This document shows, in pieces, positions 46,519 to 55,759 of a DNA stretch of 64,000 nt. Positions within the stretch are counted from its first letter, which is position 1. Each line of letters begins with the position of its first letter. The stretch is from Bryobacter sp. Its GTDB lineage: Bacteria; Acidobacteriota; Terriglobia; Bryobacterales; Bryobacteraceae. Below the pieces are notes generated by a model, which had not been told where the DNA came from, searched no databases, and worked only from the letters and a program-made list of their open reading frames with translations. The stretch is from contig JALHNH010000025.1 of NCBI GenBank assembly GCA_022843625.1, positions 1 through 64,000 on the forward strand. The letters are read 5' to 3'. The translations under genes and the position numbers were made by a program.

Positions 46519-47744
46519 GCCTTGCGGAATGCTTCTGCCACCTGATCCATCTGCTCCAGCGAATTATAAATATGCGGAGAGACGCGGATGCCACGCAGTG
46601 GCCCGGCCGGGGTGACGCTAAAGGCCATGCCCTGCTCCTTGTAGAGTTTCGCGTCGAGCACCTGCAAATTCGGCACCGCAGGCAGATCTACCTTCACCAC
46701 GCCACAGTACAATCCTTCTTTGCGGTTGGTTCGCAATTGGGCATTGGGGTTCTTGGACAGTTGATCCATCAGGCGGGTCGTCAACTGGCGGATGCGCGCC
46801 TCCACTGCGGGCATGCCCACCATCATCAGGAAGTCGAAGGTAGCGTCGAGTGCGGCAAGACGCGCATCATCACGCTGGCCATAGGCTTCCAGAAAGCGCG
46901 CGCCGCCCTTGCCGTCTTCGCTATAGCCGACGCTGACAATCGACGGCCAGACATTCTTCTGCTGGGGGCTGGTAACAAAAAGCACACCGGCCTCCAGTGG
47001 CCCCATTAACCACTTATGCGAACTGGTGGCGTAAGAATCGCAACCAATCTGCCGAAGATCCACCGGCAGCATGCCTCCACTTTGAGCCCCATCGACATGG
47101 CTCCAGATGCCTTTTTCGCGGGCTGCGCGACACAGCCTGGACACAGGATAAATCAGTCCGCTGCTGCTGGTGACATGTGTCACGGCCAGGACTTTTGTCT
47201 TTGGTCCCAAAGCGCCTTCCACTTTTTCTGCCAGGGCATCGCTTGAGTCGATCAACTGTGTTGCCGGAACGATCTTGAGAACAAGGCCCAGTCGCTTGGC
47301 ATGATTCTTCCAGGAATCGAGATTCGAAGGGTGGTTGTCTTCCACCAGCACAACCTCATCACCAGCCTTGAGATTGAGCCCATGAACGATCGTGTTGGAA
47401 GCCTCCGAAGTGTTGCGAGTAAATGCAATCTCATCGGCAGTAACTCCAAAGAACTGCGCAGCGCGGGCACGCACCTTCTCACGCAGGGGTCCGAACTTCG
47501 CACGATTCTGGAAGCTCGGGTCTGCTTCAAAGTCACGCAGGAAGTGCTGGTGCCGGTCGAGCACCGGCAAGGATGCAGGACACACATTCGCTGCGTTCAA
47601 ATAAACAAGTCCTTCACGCAAAGGGAACTGCTTGCGCAGCATTGTCCAGAACTGCTCATCGCGAGGCGTAGCAGCGTTCACTGACTGCGCAAATGCGGCC
47701 CAAAGCGGGCTCAAACCGAGAGGAAGTAAATTGCGTCGCAACAT
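46515..47744 (-). CDS. Aminotransferase class V family PLP enzyme, Tat-like leader
   Basis: MLRRNLLPLGLSPLWAAFAQ; VYLNAANVCPASLP; FTRNTSEASNTIVHGL; YATSSHKWLMGP. Confidence 0.88.
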   Translation of the reverse strand: MLRRNLLPLGLSPLWAAFAQSVNAATPRDEQFWTMLRKQFPLREGLVYLNAANVCPASLPVLDRHQHFLRDFEADPSFQNRAKFGPLREKVRARAAQFFGVTADEIAFTRNTSEASNTIVHGLNLKAGDEVVLVEDNHPSNLDSWKNHAKRLGLVLKIVPATQLIDSSDALAEKVEGALGPKTKVLAVTHVTSSSGLIYPVSRLCRAAREKGIWSHVDGAQSGGMLPVDLRQIGCDSYATSSHKWLMGPLEAGVLFVTSPQQKNVWPSIVSVGYSEDGKGGARFLEAYGQRDDARLAALDATFDFLMMVGMPAVEARIRQLTTRLMDQLSKNPNAQLRTNRKEGLYCGVVKVDLPAVPNLQVLDAKLYKEQGMAFSVTPAGPLRGIRVSPHIYNSLEQMDQVAEAFRKA

Positions 47745-47781
47745 ATCGTGAGAGTATAGCGGAGCAGAGGCCTGAAATTGA

Positions 47782-47817
47782 AGCCCCTTGACTTGAATGG
47801 GGCTGAAAGTCTATAGT
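47782..47817 (+). promoter_or_regulatory. Sigma70-like promoter with an inverted repeat over the -35, upstream of the HU gene
   Basis: TTGACT (47788-47793), 18-nt spacer, TATAGT (47812-47817); AGCCCC (47782-47787) / GGGGCT (47799-47804). Confidence 0.55.
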
Positions 47818-47875
47818 AAAGTTCTTGTTTTTAATAATTTAGCTAGTAGTTCTCGTTTCCCAAGGAATTCAGTCC

Positions 47876-48142
47876 ATGATCAAGCTCGACATCATCAACG
47901 AAGTGGTTTCGAAAACCGGAATTACCAAAACCAAGGCTGAAATGGCCGTCGAAACAGTGTTTGAAAGTATGAAGCGCGCACTGGGCCAGGGCGAGCGTAT
48001 TGAACTTCGTGGCTTCGGAATCTTTAACGTCCGCCCCCGCAAGACCGGTATCGGCCGCAACCCGCGCACAGGCGATGAAGTGGCAATTCCCCCAGGCAAG
48101 GCAGTACGCTTCAAGCCCGGCAAAGAACTGCAGACGCTCTAA
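47876..48142 (+). CDS. HU/IHF family DNA-binding protein
   Basis: IELRGFGIFNVRPRKTGIGRNPRTGDEVAIPPGKAVRFKPGKEL. Confidence 0.93.
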   Translation: MIKLDIINEVVSKTGITKTKAEMAVETVFESMKRALGQGERIELRGFGIFNVRPRKTGIGRNPRTGDEVAIPPGKAVRFKPGKELQTL

Positions 48143-48151
48143 CCCAAACGA

Positions 48152-49042
48152 GTGATTATCGAAGAGCAGCAGAGGCCAAGATACTTTCTTGCCGCCACAC
48201 TGTTACTGATTACCCTTTGGACGACTTGTGCGGCAGGATCACGCATGGTCTACAATTTTGAGAACAATCTCCCGGCATTTCGTTTTGAGCCGGATGCTCT
48301 TGCTCTCTTCGATGCCTTCCTCAACCCTGCCGCTCTTTTTGCCGGCTTATCTTTTGCCCTCCCGCTGATTGTGATCCTGCTGGCCCACGAACTCGGCCAT
48401 TACTTTGCCTGTCTCTACTACCAACTGGACGCCACCCTTCCTTACTTTCTGCCTGTCCCAACTTTCATCGGAACCTTTGGAGCCTTCATTCGCATTCGCT
48501 CGATCATCTACTCCCGCACGGTGCTCTTCGATGTTGGAATCGCCGGGCCGCTGGCAGGCATGGTGGTGTTGCTGCCATTCCTGTTTTTCGGAGTCTGGAT
48601 GAGTCATGTTTCCCCGGCAGCAATAGAGGGCGATCTTGTTTTTGGCACACCCCTCATCATTCGACTTTTCGAGGCTTTTTTCTTTCCAGGTATTTCTCCC
48701 GATTCGATTTACCTCCACCCCATGGCACGAGCTGCTTGGGTAGGAGTCTTTGCGACAGCGCTCAATCTGCTTCCTATCGGACAGCTCGATGGCGGCCATA
48801 TTGTTTATTCGCTAGCCGGCAGGTGGTCCAGGCAGATCTCACTGGCGGCGATTGCTGCTCTCGTTCCGCTCGGCTACTTTTACCCGCCCTGGTTGGGTTG
48901 GGCAGTGGCATTGTATTTTTTTGGCAGAAGACACCCGCATATCTACGATGAATCGCCTCTGAACGGGCAACGCCGGGGCTTTGCCGCCCTCGCGGCCCTG
49001 ATTTTTATTCTCTGCTTCATGGTTGCTCCGCTACGCTATTAA
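48152..49042 (+). CDS. Site-2 protease family (M50) membrane metalloprotease
   Basis: LLAHELGHYFACLYYQ; ALNLLPIGQLDGGHIVYSL; GTG start. Confidence 0.9.
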   Translation: MIIEEQQRPRYFLAATLLLITLWTTCAAGSRMVYNFENNLPAFRFEPDALALFDAFLNPAALFAGLSFALPLIVILLAHELGHYFACLYYQLDATLPYFLPVPTFIGTFGAFIRIRSIIYSRTVLFDVGIAGPLAGMVVLLPFLFFGVWMSHVSPAAIEGDLVFGTPLIIRLFEAFFFPGISPDSIYLHPMARAAWVGVFATALNLLPIGQLDGGHIVYSLAGRWSRQISLAAIAALVPLGYFYPPWLGWAVALYFFGRRHPHIYDESPLNGQRRGFAALAALIFILCFMVAPLRY

Positions 49043-49794
49043 TGTCGATGAAGATTTCGGCCGCCATCATCACGCATAACGAAGAACTCAAGATCGCGCG
49101 AGCTATCGAGAGCCTGCGTTGTTGTGACGAAATCGTGGTGATCGATAGTGGCTCAAACGACCGCACAGTAGAGCTGGCCCAAAACCATGGGGCGCGGGTA
49201 ATTGAAACCCACTGGCGTGGCTATGCTGCCCAGAAAAACTTCGCTTCCGAGTGTTGCGAAAACGACTGGATACTTAGCATCGACGCGGACGAAGCGCTCA
49301 GCGAAGCACTCGAAGGTGAGATCTGGCACCTTAAAAAACACGGTGCCCAATTCGACGGCTACACCATGCCCCGGCTGGCTCAATACCTGGGCCGCTGGAT
49401 CCTCCATTCTGGTTGGTATCCAGACCGCAAGGTGAGATTATTTGATCGTCGAAAGGCCAAATGGGAGGGCGATTACGTCCATGAAAGCGTGGCCGTGCAT
49501 GGATCCGTCGGGCATCTCGACACAAACCTCCTCCACTACACTTGCGATTCCCTGAGCGAACATCTGCGCACGATGGACCGCTATACAACACTCGCCGCAG
49601 AGCAACTCATCGATGACAAGCGATCCATCACCTGGCGGCACATGGCCATCGATCCAGCATGGACTTTCTTCAAAAGCTACTTCCTCCAACGGGGTTTTCT
49701 GGATGGGCCGGAAGGTCTTGCGATTGCTTATATGGCCGGCATCTACACTTTCCTCAAGTACGCAAAAGCAAGGAACATGGCACCTCAGCGATGA
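49042..49794 (+). CDS. Glycosyltransferase family 2 (LPS core type)
   Basis: ISAAIITHNEELKIARAIESLRCCDEIVVIDSGSNDRTVELAQ; DWILSIDADEALSEAL. Confidence 0.9.
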   Translation: MSMKISAAIITHNEELKIARAIESLRCCDEIVVIDSGSNDRTVELAQNHGARVIETHWRGYAAQKNFASECCENDWILSIDADEALSEALEGEIWHLKKHGAQFDGYTMPRLAQYLGRWILHSGWYPDRKVRLFDRRKAKWEGDYVHESVAVHGSVGHLDTNLLHYTCDSLSEHLRTMDRYTTLAAEQLIDDKRSITWRHMAIDPAWTFFKSYFLQRGFLDGPEGLAIAYMAGIYTFLKYAKARNMAPQR

Positions 49795-50687
49795 AGATCC
49801 TGCTTGCCGATTCCGGGTGGAAAATGCGGGGCGGACAATGGCAGACGCTCTACCTCGCAGAAGGTTTGCGCGAGCACGGCCATCAGGTGACGCTGTTGGT
49901 AAGACATGGCTCGCTGCTGTGGGATCTTTGTAGGCAATCGGGCTTCGAAACAAGAGAGGTTGGCCTTACAAGCGTGCTCGCCGCGAGTCGAAATCAGGAC
50001 GTCGTGCATGTGCAGGATTCTCACTCACACACTCTGGCTGCACTTGCCAGCTTGCGCCCTTTCTTTGTATCCCGTCGAGTCGCATTTCCGGTGAAGCAGA
50101 CGTGGGCCTCTCAGAAGAAATACGCACGCGCTGCGGGCTATCTTGCTGTGTCGCAAGCTGCCGTCCGTGAACTCAAGCGTGCCAATGTTCCCGCTGAACG
50201 CATTCGCGTTGTGTATGACGGAGTGCCAGACATCCAGCCCGCTGCTTTGTTACCCCACATTGCCGGGCTGAAAAGCGAAGACCCAGGCAAGCTGAATGCA
50301 CTGATGCAGTTGTGTTGCAAGGAAGCTTCTGCCGAACTCAGGCTCAGCGAGAATCTCTCGGATGCGCTCAAGAGCGGCCTGCTCTTTCTGTATCTAAGCG
50401 AGAGCGAAGGGCTCGGTTCTGCGGTGCTCCTGGCTATGGCTGCCGGCATGCCGATCGTGGCCAGCCGCGTCGGTGGCCTGCCCGAAGCAGTAGACGAGGG
50501 CTTCTCTGGCCTACTGGTTCAAAACAACAAAACGGCAGTATCGAAGGCCATACAGGCCATTCGAGAGGATCGTAACCTCGCCCTTCGCTTCAGCGAGAAT
50601 GCCCGCCGCCGCTATCTGCAACTTTTCACTTTGGAACATATGGTGACAAACACACTCGCGGCCTACAAGGAGCTTCAAAATGTCTGA
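49791..50687 (+). CDS. Glycosyltransferase family 4
   Basis: MKILLADSGWKMRGGQWQTLYLAEGLREHGHQVTLL; LYLSESEGLGSAVLLAMAAGMPIVASRVGGLPEAV. Confidence 0.88.
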   Translation: MKILLADSGWKMRGGQWQTLYLAEGLREHGHQVTLLVRHGSLLWDLCRQSGFETREVGLTSVLAASRNQDVVHVQDSHSHTLAALASLRPFFVSRRVAFPVKQTWASQKKYARAAGYLAVSQAAVRELKRANVPAERIRVVYDGVPDIQPAALLPHIAGLKSEDPGKLNALMQLCCKEASAELRLSENLSDALKSGLLFLYLSESEGLGSAVLLAMAAGMPIVASRVGGLPEAVDEGFSGLLVQNNKTAVSKAIQAIREDRNLALRFSENARRRYLQLFTLEHMVTNTLAAYKELQNV

Positions 50688-51507
50688 GACAGTCCTGGTA
50701 GCTGCAATTGCCGCCCTCTTCGGGCTCCTGATAGGTAGCTTTCTCAATGTCTGTATCTTCCGTCTGCCGCGCGACCTCAGCGTGGTTCACCCGCGGTCTT
50801 TCTGCACCGGGTGTGAGAAGCAAATCGCCTGGTACGACAACATCCCGGTCTTGAGCTATTTGATCCTGGGTGCCAAATGCCGAAATTGCGGGGAGCCTTT
50901 TTCGTGGCGATATCCGGTGGTTGAACTGCTCACCGGTTTGCTCTTCTTCGCCTCGGTTATGCGCTTTGGAGCCAGCGCCGACTCAATCAAGCTCTGCATC
51001 TTTTGTGCCCTGATTGTTGGCCTTACCTTTATGGATTTTGAAGAGCGTATTCTGGCTGACGAATTCACAGTGGGCGGCATGATCTTTGGTTTACTGCTTA
51101 GCTTTTTTGTTCCGTTACCCGTATTTGTTGGACATTTCATTCTTCCTTCAGACTGGAAAGAATCTTTTCTCAGCTTGGGAGAAGCATTGCTCGGAGGTCT
51201 CTTGCCAGCCTTAGTTCTTTGGGGAATCGGCGAGCTCTACTTTCGCATTCGGGGCCGCGAAGGTTTGGGTTTTGGCGACGTTAAAATGATCGCCATGATT
51301 GGAGCTTTTTATGGTTTGCAAGGCTCGCTGGTGACTCTGATATTCGGCAGCCTGGCCGGGTCGGTCCTTGGCCTGCTCTTCATCGCAGTCAGTAAGAAGG
51401 ACGCTGCATCCTATGAACTTCCGTTCGGATCTTTCCTCGGTGTAGCAGCGCTTGTCCCCCCATTCTTCTACGTGGAAGCATCAAGCGGCATCGTTGTACC
51501 ATGGTGA
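50680..51507 (+). CDS. Prepilin peptidase (A24 family)
   Basis: GLLIGSFLNVCIFRLPRDLSVVHPRSFCTGCEKQIAWYDNIPVLSYLILGAKCRNCGEPFSWRYPVVELL; GFGDVKMIAMIG. Confidence 0.93.
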   Translation: MSETVLVAAIAALFGLLIGSFLNVCIFRLPRDLSVVHPRSFCTGCEKQIAWYDNIPVLSYLILGAKCRNCGEPFSWRYPVVELLTGLLFFASVMRFGASADSIKLCIFCALIVGLTFMDFEERILADEFTVGGMIFGLLLSFFVPLPVFVGHFILPSDWKESFLSLGEALLGGLLPALVLWGIGELYFRIRGREGLGFGDVKMIAMIGAFYGLQGSLVTLIFGSLAGSVLGLLFIAVSKKDAASYELPFGSFLGVAALVPPFFYVEASSGIVVPW

Positions 51508-51513
51508 GTTGCA

Positions 51514-52329
51514 ATGAATGATTTCTTCGAGACACTGAAACCCGGGTCTGAGGAATGGATCCTGGCAAAGAACCTCGATCCTGCGCGCCTTCCGCGTCAT
51601 ATTGCCGTCATTATGGACGGGAATGGCCGATGGGCCAAGCAGCGCCACATGCCCCGTATCGCCGGTCACAAGGCTGGCGTGAACAGCGTTCGCGACATCG
51701 TTGAATCCTCGGCTCGGCTCGGCATCGAAGCGCTTACCCTTTACGCCTTCTCTACGGAGAACTGGAAGCGGCCCACCCTCGAAGTTCAGGCACTTTGGCA
51801 GTTGCTCAGGCTCTATCTTCGTTCTGAACTTTCCACCCTTCGCGAAAACAATGTTCGTCTCACCGCCATCGGCCGTATCGAAGATCTCCCTGCTTATGTG
51901 CAAACCGAACTTGCACACGTTACTAGCCTTACGGCCGCAAACACGGGCCTGCAACTGAATCTGGCGCTAAATTACAGCGGTCGTACCGAACTGGTAGACG
52001 CAATCCGGGGCATCATCGCTTCTGGTGTCCCCGCCGACGCGGTCGACGAAGAATTGATTGAGCGTCATCTCTACACAAACGGACTGCCCGAACCCGACCT
52101 GCTGATCCGCACCTCGGGTGAAATGCGTGTCAGCAATTTTCTGCTCTGGCAGATTGCCTACAGCGAACTCGTGGTTTCGACAACGCTGTGGCCAGACTTT
52201 CGCTGCCGCCATTTGCTCGAAGCTCTTCTCGATTACCAGCGAAGAGAACGCCGATTCGGCGGAGTGGGTGAACCGGTAACGGCTCAGAAGGAAATCGACT
52301 CCATTCCTGTCGGCGTAGCTTCGCGATGA
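51514..52329 (+). CDS. uppS: Isoprenyl transferase / undecaprenyl diphosphate synthase
   Basis: HIAVIMDGNGRWAKQRHMPRIAGHKAGVNSVRDIVESSARLGIEALTLYAFSTENWKRP; PDLLIRTSGEMRVSNFLLWQIAYSELV. Confidence 0.95.
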   Translation: MNDFFETLKPGSEEWILAKNLDPARLPRHIAVIMDGNGRWAKQRHMPRIAGHKAGVNSVRDIVESSARLGIEALTLYAFSTENWKRPTLEVQALWQLLRLYLRSELSTLRENNVRLTAIGRIEDLPAYVQTELAHVTSLTAANTGLQLNLALNYSGRTELVDAIRGIIASGVPADAVDEELIERHLYTNGLPEPDLLIRTSGEMRVSNFLLWQIAYSELVVSTTLWPDFRCRHLLEALLDYQRRERRFGGVGEPVTAQKEIDSIPVGVASR

Positions 52330-53102
52330 AACGGATCATCACCGCTGCCTGGCTGGTTCCTTTCGGCATCTACAGTATCTTCTTAGCACCGGCATGGTTC
52401 TTTGTTTTGGCTGTCTGCCTGCTTTCGGTCCTGTGCTTCCGGGAATTTGCCCGCATGGTAGAGAATCAGGGCCTAGTCAGCTTCAGCCTTACCGGATATG
52501 TTGCCGGTCTTGCACTGCTAACACTTCCGGACATTGGCTGGACGTCCGTAGCACTGCTTCCCTTGCTGGCACTTGGGCTAAGCCTGCGCGTCGCAGACTT
52601 CAAGACGGGCTTCGCCAGCGCCGGTGCCCTGATCCTGGGTATCCTCTACATTTTTGGAGCTTGGCGTTGCGGTATCGCCCTCCATGAGAAAAGTCATCAC
52701 TGGCTCTTCTTCGCGGCGGCCCTCAACTGGACCGGCGACGTAGCGGCCTACTACACGGGCCGCAGCTTTGGCAAAAACAAACTGGCACCTTCAATTAGCC
52801 CCGGCAAGACGATAGAAGGAGCGCTCGGTGGCATCCTCGCCAGCGTCCTCTTTGGTTGTCTCTACCTGCCCAAGGTGCTCCCTGAGGTAGGCCTGGTGGA
52901 AGCAGCTGTGCTCTCCATCATCGGGAATGTAGCGGGACAAATTGGGGACTTATCCGAGAGCGCCCTCAAGCGCGGTGCCAACATGAAAGATTCAGGCACC
53001 ATGCTCGCGGGCCACGGTGGCTGGCTTGATCGTCTGGACTCCAGCCTCTTCTCCATGCCCGCCATCTACTGGACCCTGATATCCTACTCGCGCTGGCATT
53101 AA
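52326..53102 (+). CDS. cdsA: Phosphatidate cytidylyltransferase
   Basis: NWTGDVAAYYTGRSFGKNKLAPSISPGKTIEGALGG; DLSESALKRGANMKDSGTMLAGHGGWLDRLDS. Confidence 0.93.
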   Translation: MKRIITAAWLVPFGIYSIFLAPAWFFVLAVCLLSVLCFREFARMVENQGLVSFSLTGYVAGLALLTLPDIGWTSVALLPLLALGLSLRVADFKTGFASAGALILGILYIFGAWRCGIALHEKSHHWLFFAAALNWTGDVAAYYTGRSFGKNKLAPSISPGKTIEGALGGILASVLFGCLYLPKVLPEVGLVEAAVLSIIGNVAGQIGDLSESALKRGANMKDSGTMLAGHGGWLDRLDSSLFSMPAIYWTLISYSRWH

Positions 53103-53106
53103 TCTC

Positions 53107-54120
53107 ATGTCCTTACCCAACCCCGAGCCAATTCTCTTCCTGATCGAAGCTTTCCGCCGCTCTCAGGCGATGTTTACAGCAGTCGAGTTGCGAATCTTCG
53201 ACCACCTCCAGCATGCCCCCCTCGGCGCACATCAACTGGCCTCGCTCATCCAGGCAAACCCGGATGCCTTGGAGCGACTGCTCAACACTTGCGTCCATCT
53301 CGAACTCCTCACGCTCGATAATGGCGCTTATTCCAACCCAGCCCTGTCCTCTACCTATCTCACACGGAGCTCGCCGGACTCGCTGATTGGCTACATCGAA
53401 TACTCACAAAAAGCTCTCTGGCATCTCTGGGCCAGGCTGCCCGATGCAGTGCGTGAAGGCACTCACCGCTGGGAGCAGGTCTTCGGTGGCCAGGGCGAAC
53501 TCTTCTCGCATTACTACAAGACCGAAGAGGACAAGCGCAGATTTGTCATGGGCATGCACGCATTTGGGCAAATCAGTTCACCCAAAGTAGTGACAGCCTT
53601 TGACCTTTCTGGATTCAAACACCTGGTGGATCTGGGCGGTGCCACCGGCCATTTACCGATTGCCGCTTGCCAGGCCTACCCTGGTCTCAAGGCCAGCGTC
53701 TTTGATCTGCCTGCAGTGCTCAATGTCACCCGGGAAGTGATCGACGGTGCAAGCCTGGGCGATCGCATCGACACGATCGGTGGAGACTTCTTTGCCGACC
53801 CCTTCCCGCAAGCCGACCTCTTCGCGCTAGGCCGCATCCTGCACGACTGGACCCGCGCCAAGATAGACTTGCTGCTCAAAAAGATTTACGAAACGCTGCC
53901 CGAAGGTGGCGCAATTCTGATTGCCGAAAAGCTGCTCGACGAATCAGGCGTAAAGCCGCTGTGGACTCTGCTTCAGTCCCTCAACATGCTTGTCGTTACC
54001 GAAGGCAAAGAGCGCCGGCTGAGCGAGTATAAAGAGATCCTTGAGACAGCCGGTTTCCGGGATGTTCAGGGCATTGTCCTTGAGCATTCACCCCTCGATG
54101 CCATCCTCGCTCGCAAGTAG
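53107..54120 (+). CDS. SAM-dependent O-methyltransferase family 2 (acetylserotonin OMT-like)
   Basis: HLVDLGGATGHLPIAACQAYPGLKASVFDLPAVLNVTREVI; LGRILHDWTRAKIDLLLKKIYETLPEGGAILIAEKLL. Confidence 0.9.
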   Translation: MSLPNPEPILFLIEAFRRSQAMFTAVELRIFDHLQHAPLGAHQLASLIQANPDALERLLNTCVHLELLTLDNGAYSNPALSSTYLTRSSPDSLIGYIEYSQKALWHLWARLPDAVREGTHRWEQVFGGQGELFSHYYKTEEDKRRFVMGMHAFGQISSPKVVTAFDLSGFKHLVDLGGATGHLPIAACQAYPGLKASVFDLPAVLNVTREVIDGASLGDRIDTIGGDFFADPFPQADLFALGRILHDWTRAKIDLLLKKIYETLPEGGAILIAEKLLDESGVKPLWTLLQSLNMLVVTEGKERRLSEYKEILETAGFRDVQGIVLEHSPLDAILARK

Positions 54121-54121
54121 G

Positions 54122-54529
54122 TCAGCTCGGAAGCTTCGTAGTGTGACGGCCCAGCAGCAGCCAGCCTTCGGCCGACTTCACCCACATCATCATGAAGTGC
54201 AACGGCACAATCACGCCACCTACGTTATGGGCATCCATCTTTCCATGAAGCATAGCTGAGCTTCCATCACCGCTTACAACGATGGTGGCGGGTTCGCGTT
54301 CCTGAAAGTCAATATTCTTGTGCACCAGCGCGGAAATACACTCGGCCTTATTCTCGACTTTGGCGTTGGAGTGGCTGTACATCAGGTCAGAAGCGAGAAG
54401 CGCGTCGAGCGCTGCACCATCACCCACCTTGGCGGCGGCATTGAAACTCGCAAACGCGGAGCGGACGGCCTCTTCGGCGTTGGCAATCAGAGAAGAATCG
54501 TTCATCGTCGGGTAGTGTACCGCACTCAA
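54122..54529 (-). CDS. NTF2-like / DUF4440 protein
   Basis: DALLASDLMYSHSNAKVENKAECISALV...MMMWVKSAEGWLLLGRHTTKLP. Confidence 0.75.
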   Translation of the reverse strand: MSAVHYPTMNDSSLIANAEEAVRSAFASFNAAAKVGDGAALDALLASDLMYSHSNAKVENKAECISALVHKNIDFQEREPATIVVSGDGSSAMLHGKMDAHNVGGVIVPLHFMMMWVKSAEGWLLLGRHTTKLPS

Positions 54530-54547
54530 CGCGACAACAGCATCAGA

Positions 54548-55759
54548 TCACCAATCAGAACTCGCGCCGCCTCCACCTGAATCGCCCCCACCAAATTGGG
54601 CACCAGTATTGTTCGCTTGCGGGCCCGGTGTGATTGCTTGCGGGGCGGCGAGCCCGATTGCCGTAGTCGCTGCGTTGATCCACTCTTTGTCCTTACCCGA
54701 AAGTCGCCGCACCGTGAAACCCAGGCGGGTTTCGTTAGGCCCCTGGGCCAGCCAGCGCCGGATCACGAGCACGACAACAATGAAGAAGGCCCCAAGCAGC
54801 ATCGGGTCCCAACTGTGCTGCTGGCCGCCGAAATAGGGCTTGTTTGTAACGAGAGTGAGGATCGCAACGATGAGGCCCACCGCAATGACGAAGCGGTCTC
54901 TCAGTCGAAGGCCACGAGCGAGCACGACAGGCGGCAGGCACCAGATCAAAGCCCAAGTAGTCCAATAAAACGCCGTTGAGAACTCGCTATTGGAAGGAGC
55001 CGCAAACCATCCCCGGCCATGTACTTTAAGGTCCGAAAGCTGAAGGTTAGTCGCAACATAGATTCCAAACCAAAGCAAAGCTTCGGCAATAGAAAATCGC
55101 TGGTTGAGATAGCTCAGATGATAACGAGGACGCAGACGAAGCACTGCCGCCAATGCGACGGCGAAAAGCGCAATTACCGAGAGGTGACGCACTACTGCGG
55201 GCACGGCCCACAAAAAGGGAAGCCATAGCGGACATATCATCCCGGCAAAGAAAAAGTACGGTAGCCCAAAACGATGCCATATCCACAGGGAGACAATCGA
55301 TCCAGCTATAGGGGCCAGAACTTCGGCACCACTCAATTGCGAGAAATAGATCCCCGTGCAGAGAAACCCGACTGTGCTAGCGAGCAAGGCTTCCTCGATC
55401 CCGTAGCGATAGAGCCGAAACCGGGACACAGCCTGCTCGGCAGCAGCATAGGCGCCAGCCGCAGAAATCACCAGAAACAATCCAATGGTTTGCTGCGACG
55501 CTCGCCCAAGGAAAAGCAAAAAAAACAGCGCCACCGCAGCACCGAGGATGATCAGACTAAACAAAAACAGGACGAGCCTGAGAAAGATATTGGTGCGGCG
55601 GAGTTCGCACACCGTTTCCTGCTGCATCTGCTGATGCTGCGATTCAGTCACAAAACCTTCGCCCGCCCAATCCTGAAGCAATCCGCTGGCGCGCAGCGAT
55701 TCCTCATTGGCGGCGCTGTAGGCTCTCACTGCTCCCTCCCGAATCGACGGCTGATCCAT
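54548..55759 (-). CDS. DUF2157/DUF4401-like multi-TM protein with Gly/Ser-rich tail
   Basis: Many TM helices; C-terminus GAQFGGGDSGGGGASSDW. Confidence 0.6.
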   Translation of the reverse strand: MDQPSIREGAVRAYSAANEESLRASGLLQDWAGEGFVTESQHQQMQQETVCELRRTNIFLRLVLFLFSLIILGAAVALFFLLFLGRASQQTIGLFLVISAAGAYAAAEQAVSRFRLYRYGIEEALLASTVGFLCTGIYFSQLSGAEVLAPIAGSIVSLWIWHRFGLPYFFFAGMICPLWLPFLWAVPAVVRHLSVIALFAVALAAVLRLRPRYHLSYLNQRFSIAEALLWFGIYVATNLQLSDLKVHGRGWFAAPSNSEFSTAFYWTTWALIWCLPPVVLARGLRLRDRFVIAVGLIVAILTLVTNKPYFGGQQHSWDPMLLGAFFIVVVLVIRRWLAQGPNETRLGFTVRRLSGKDKEWINAATTAIGLAAPQAITPGPQANNTGAQFGGGDSGGGGASSDW

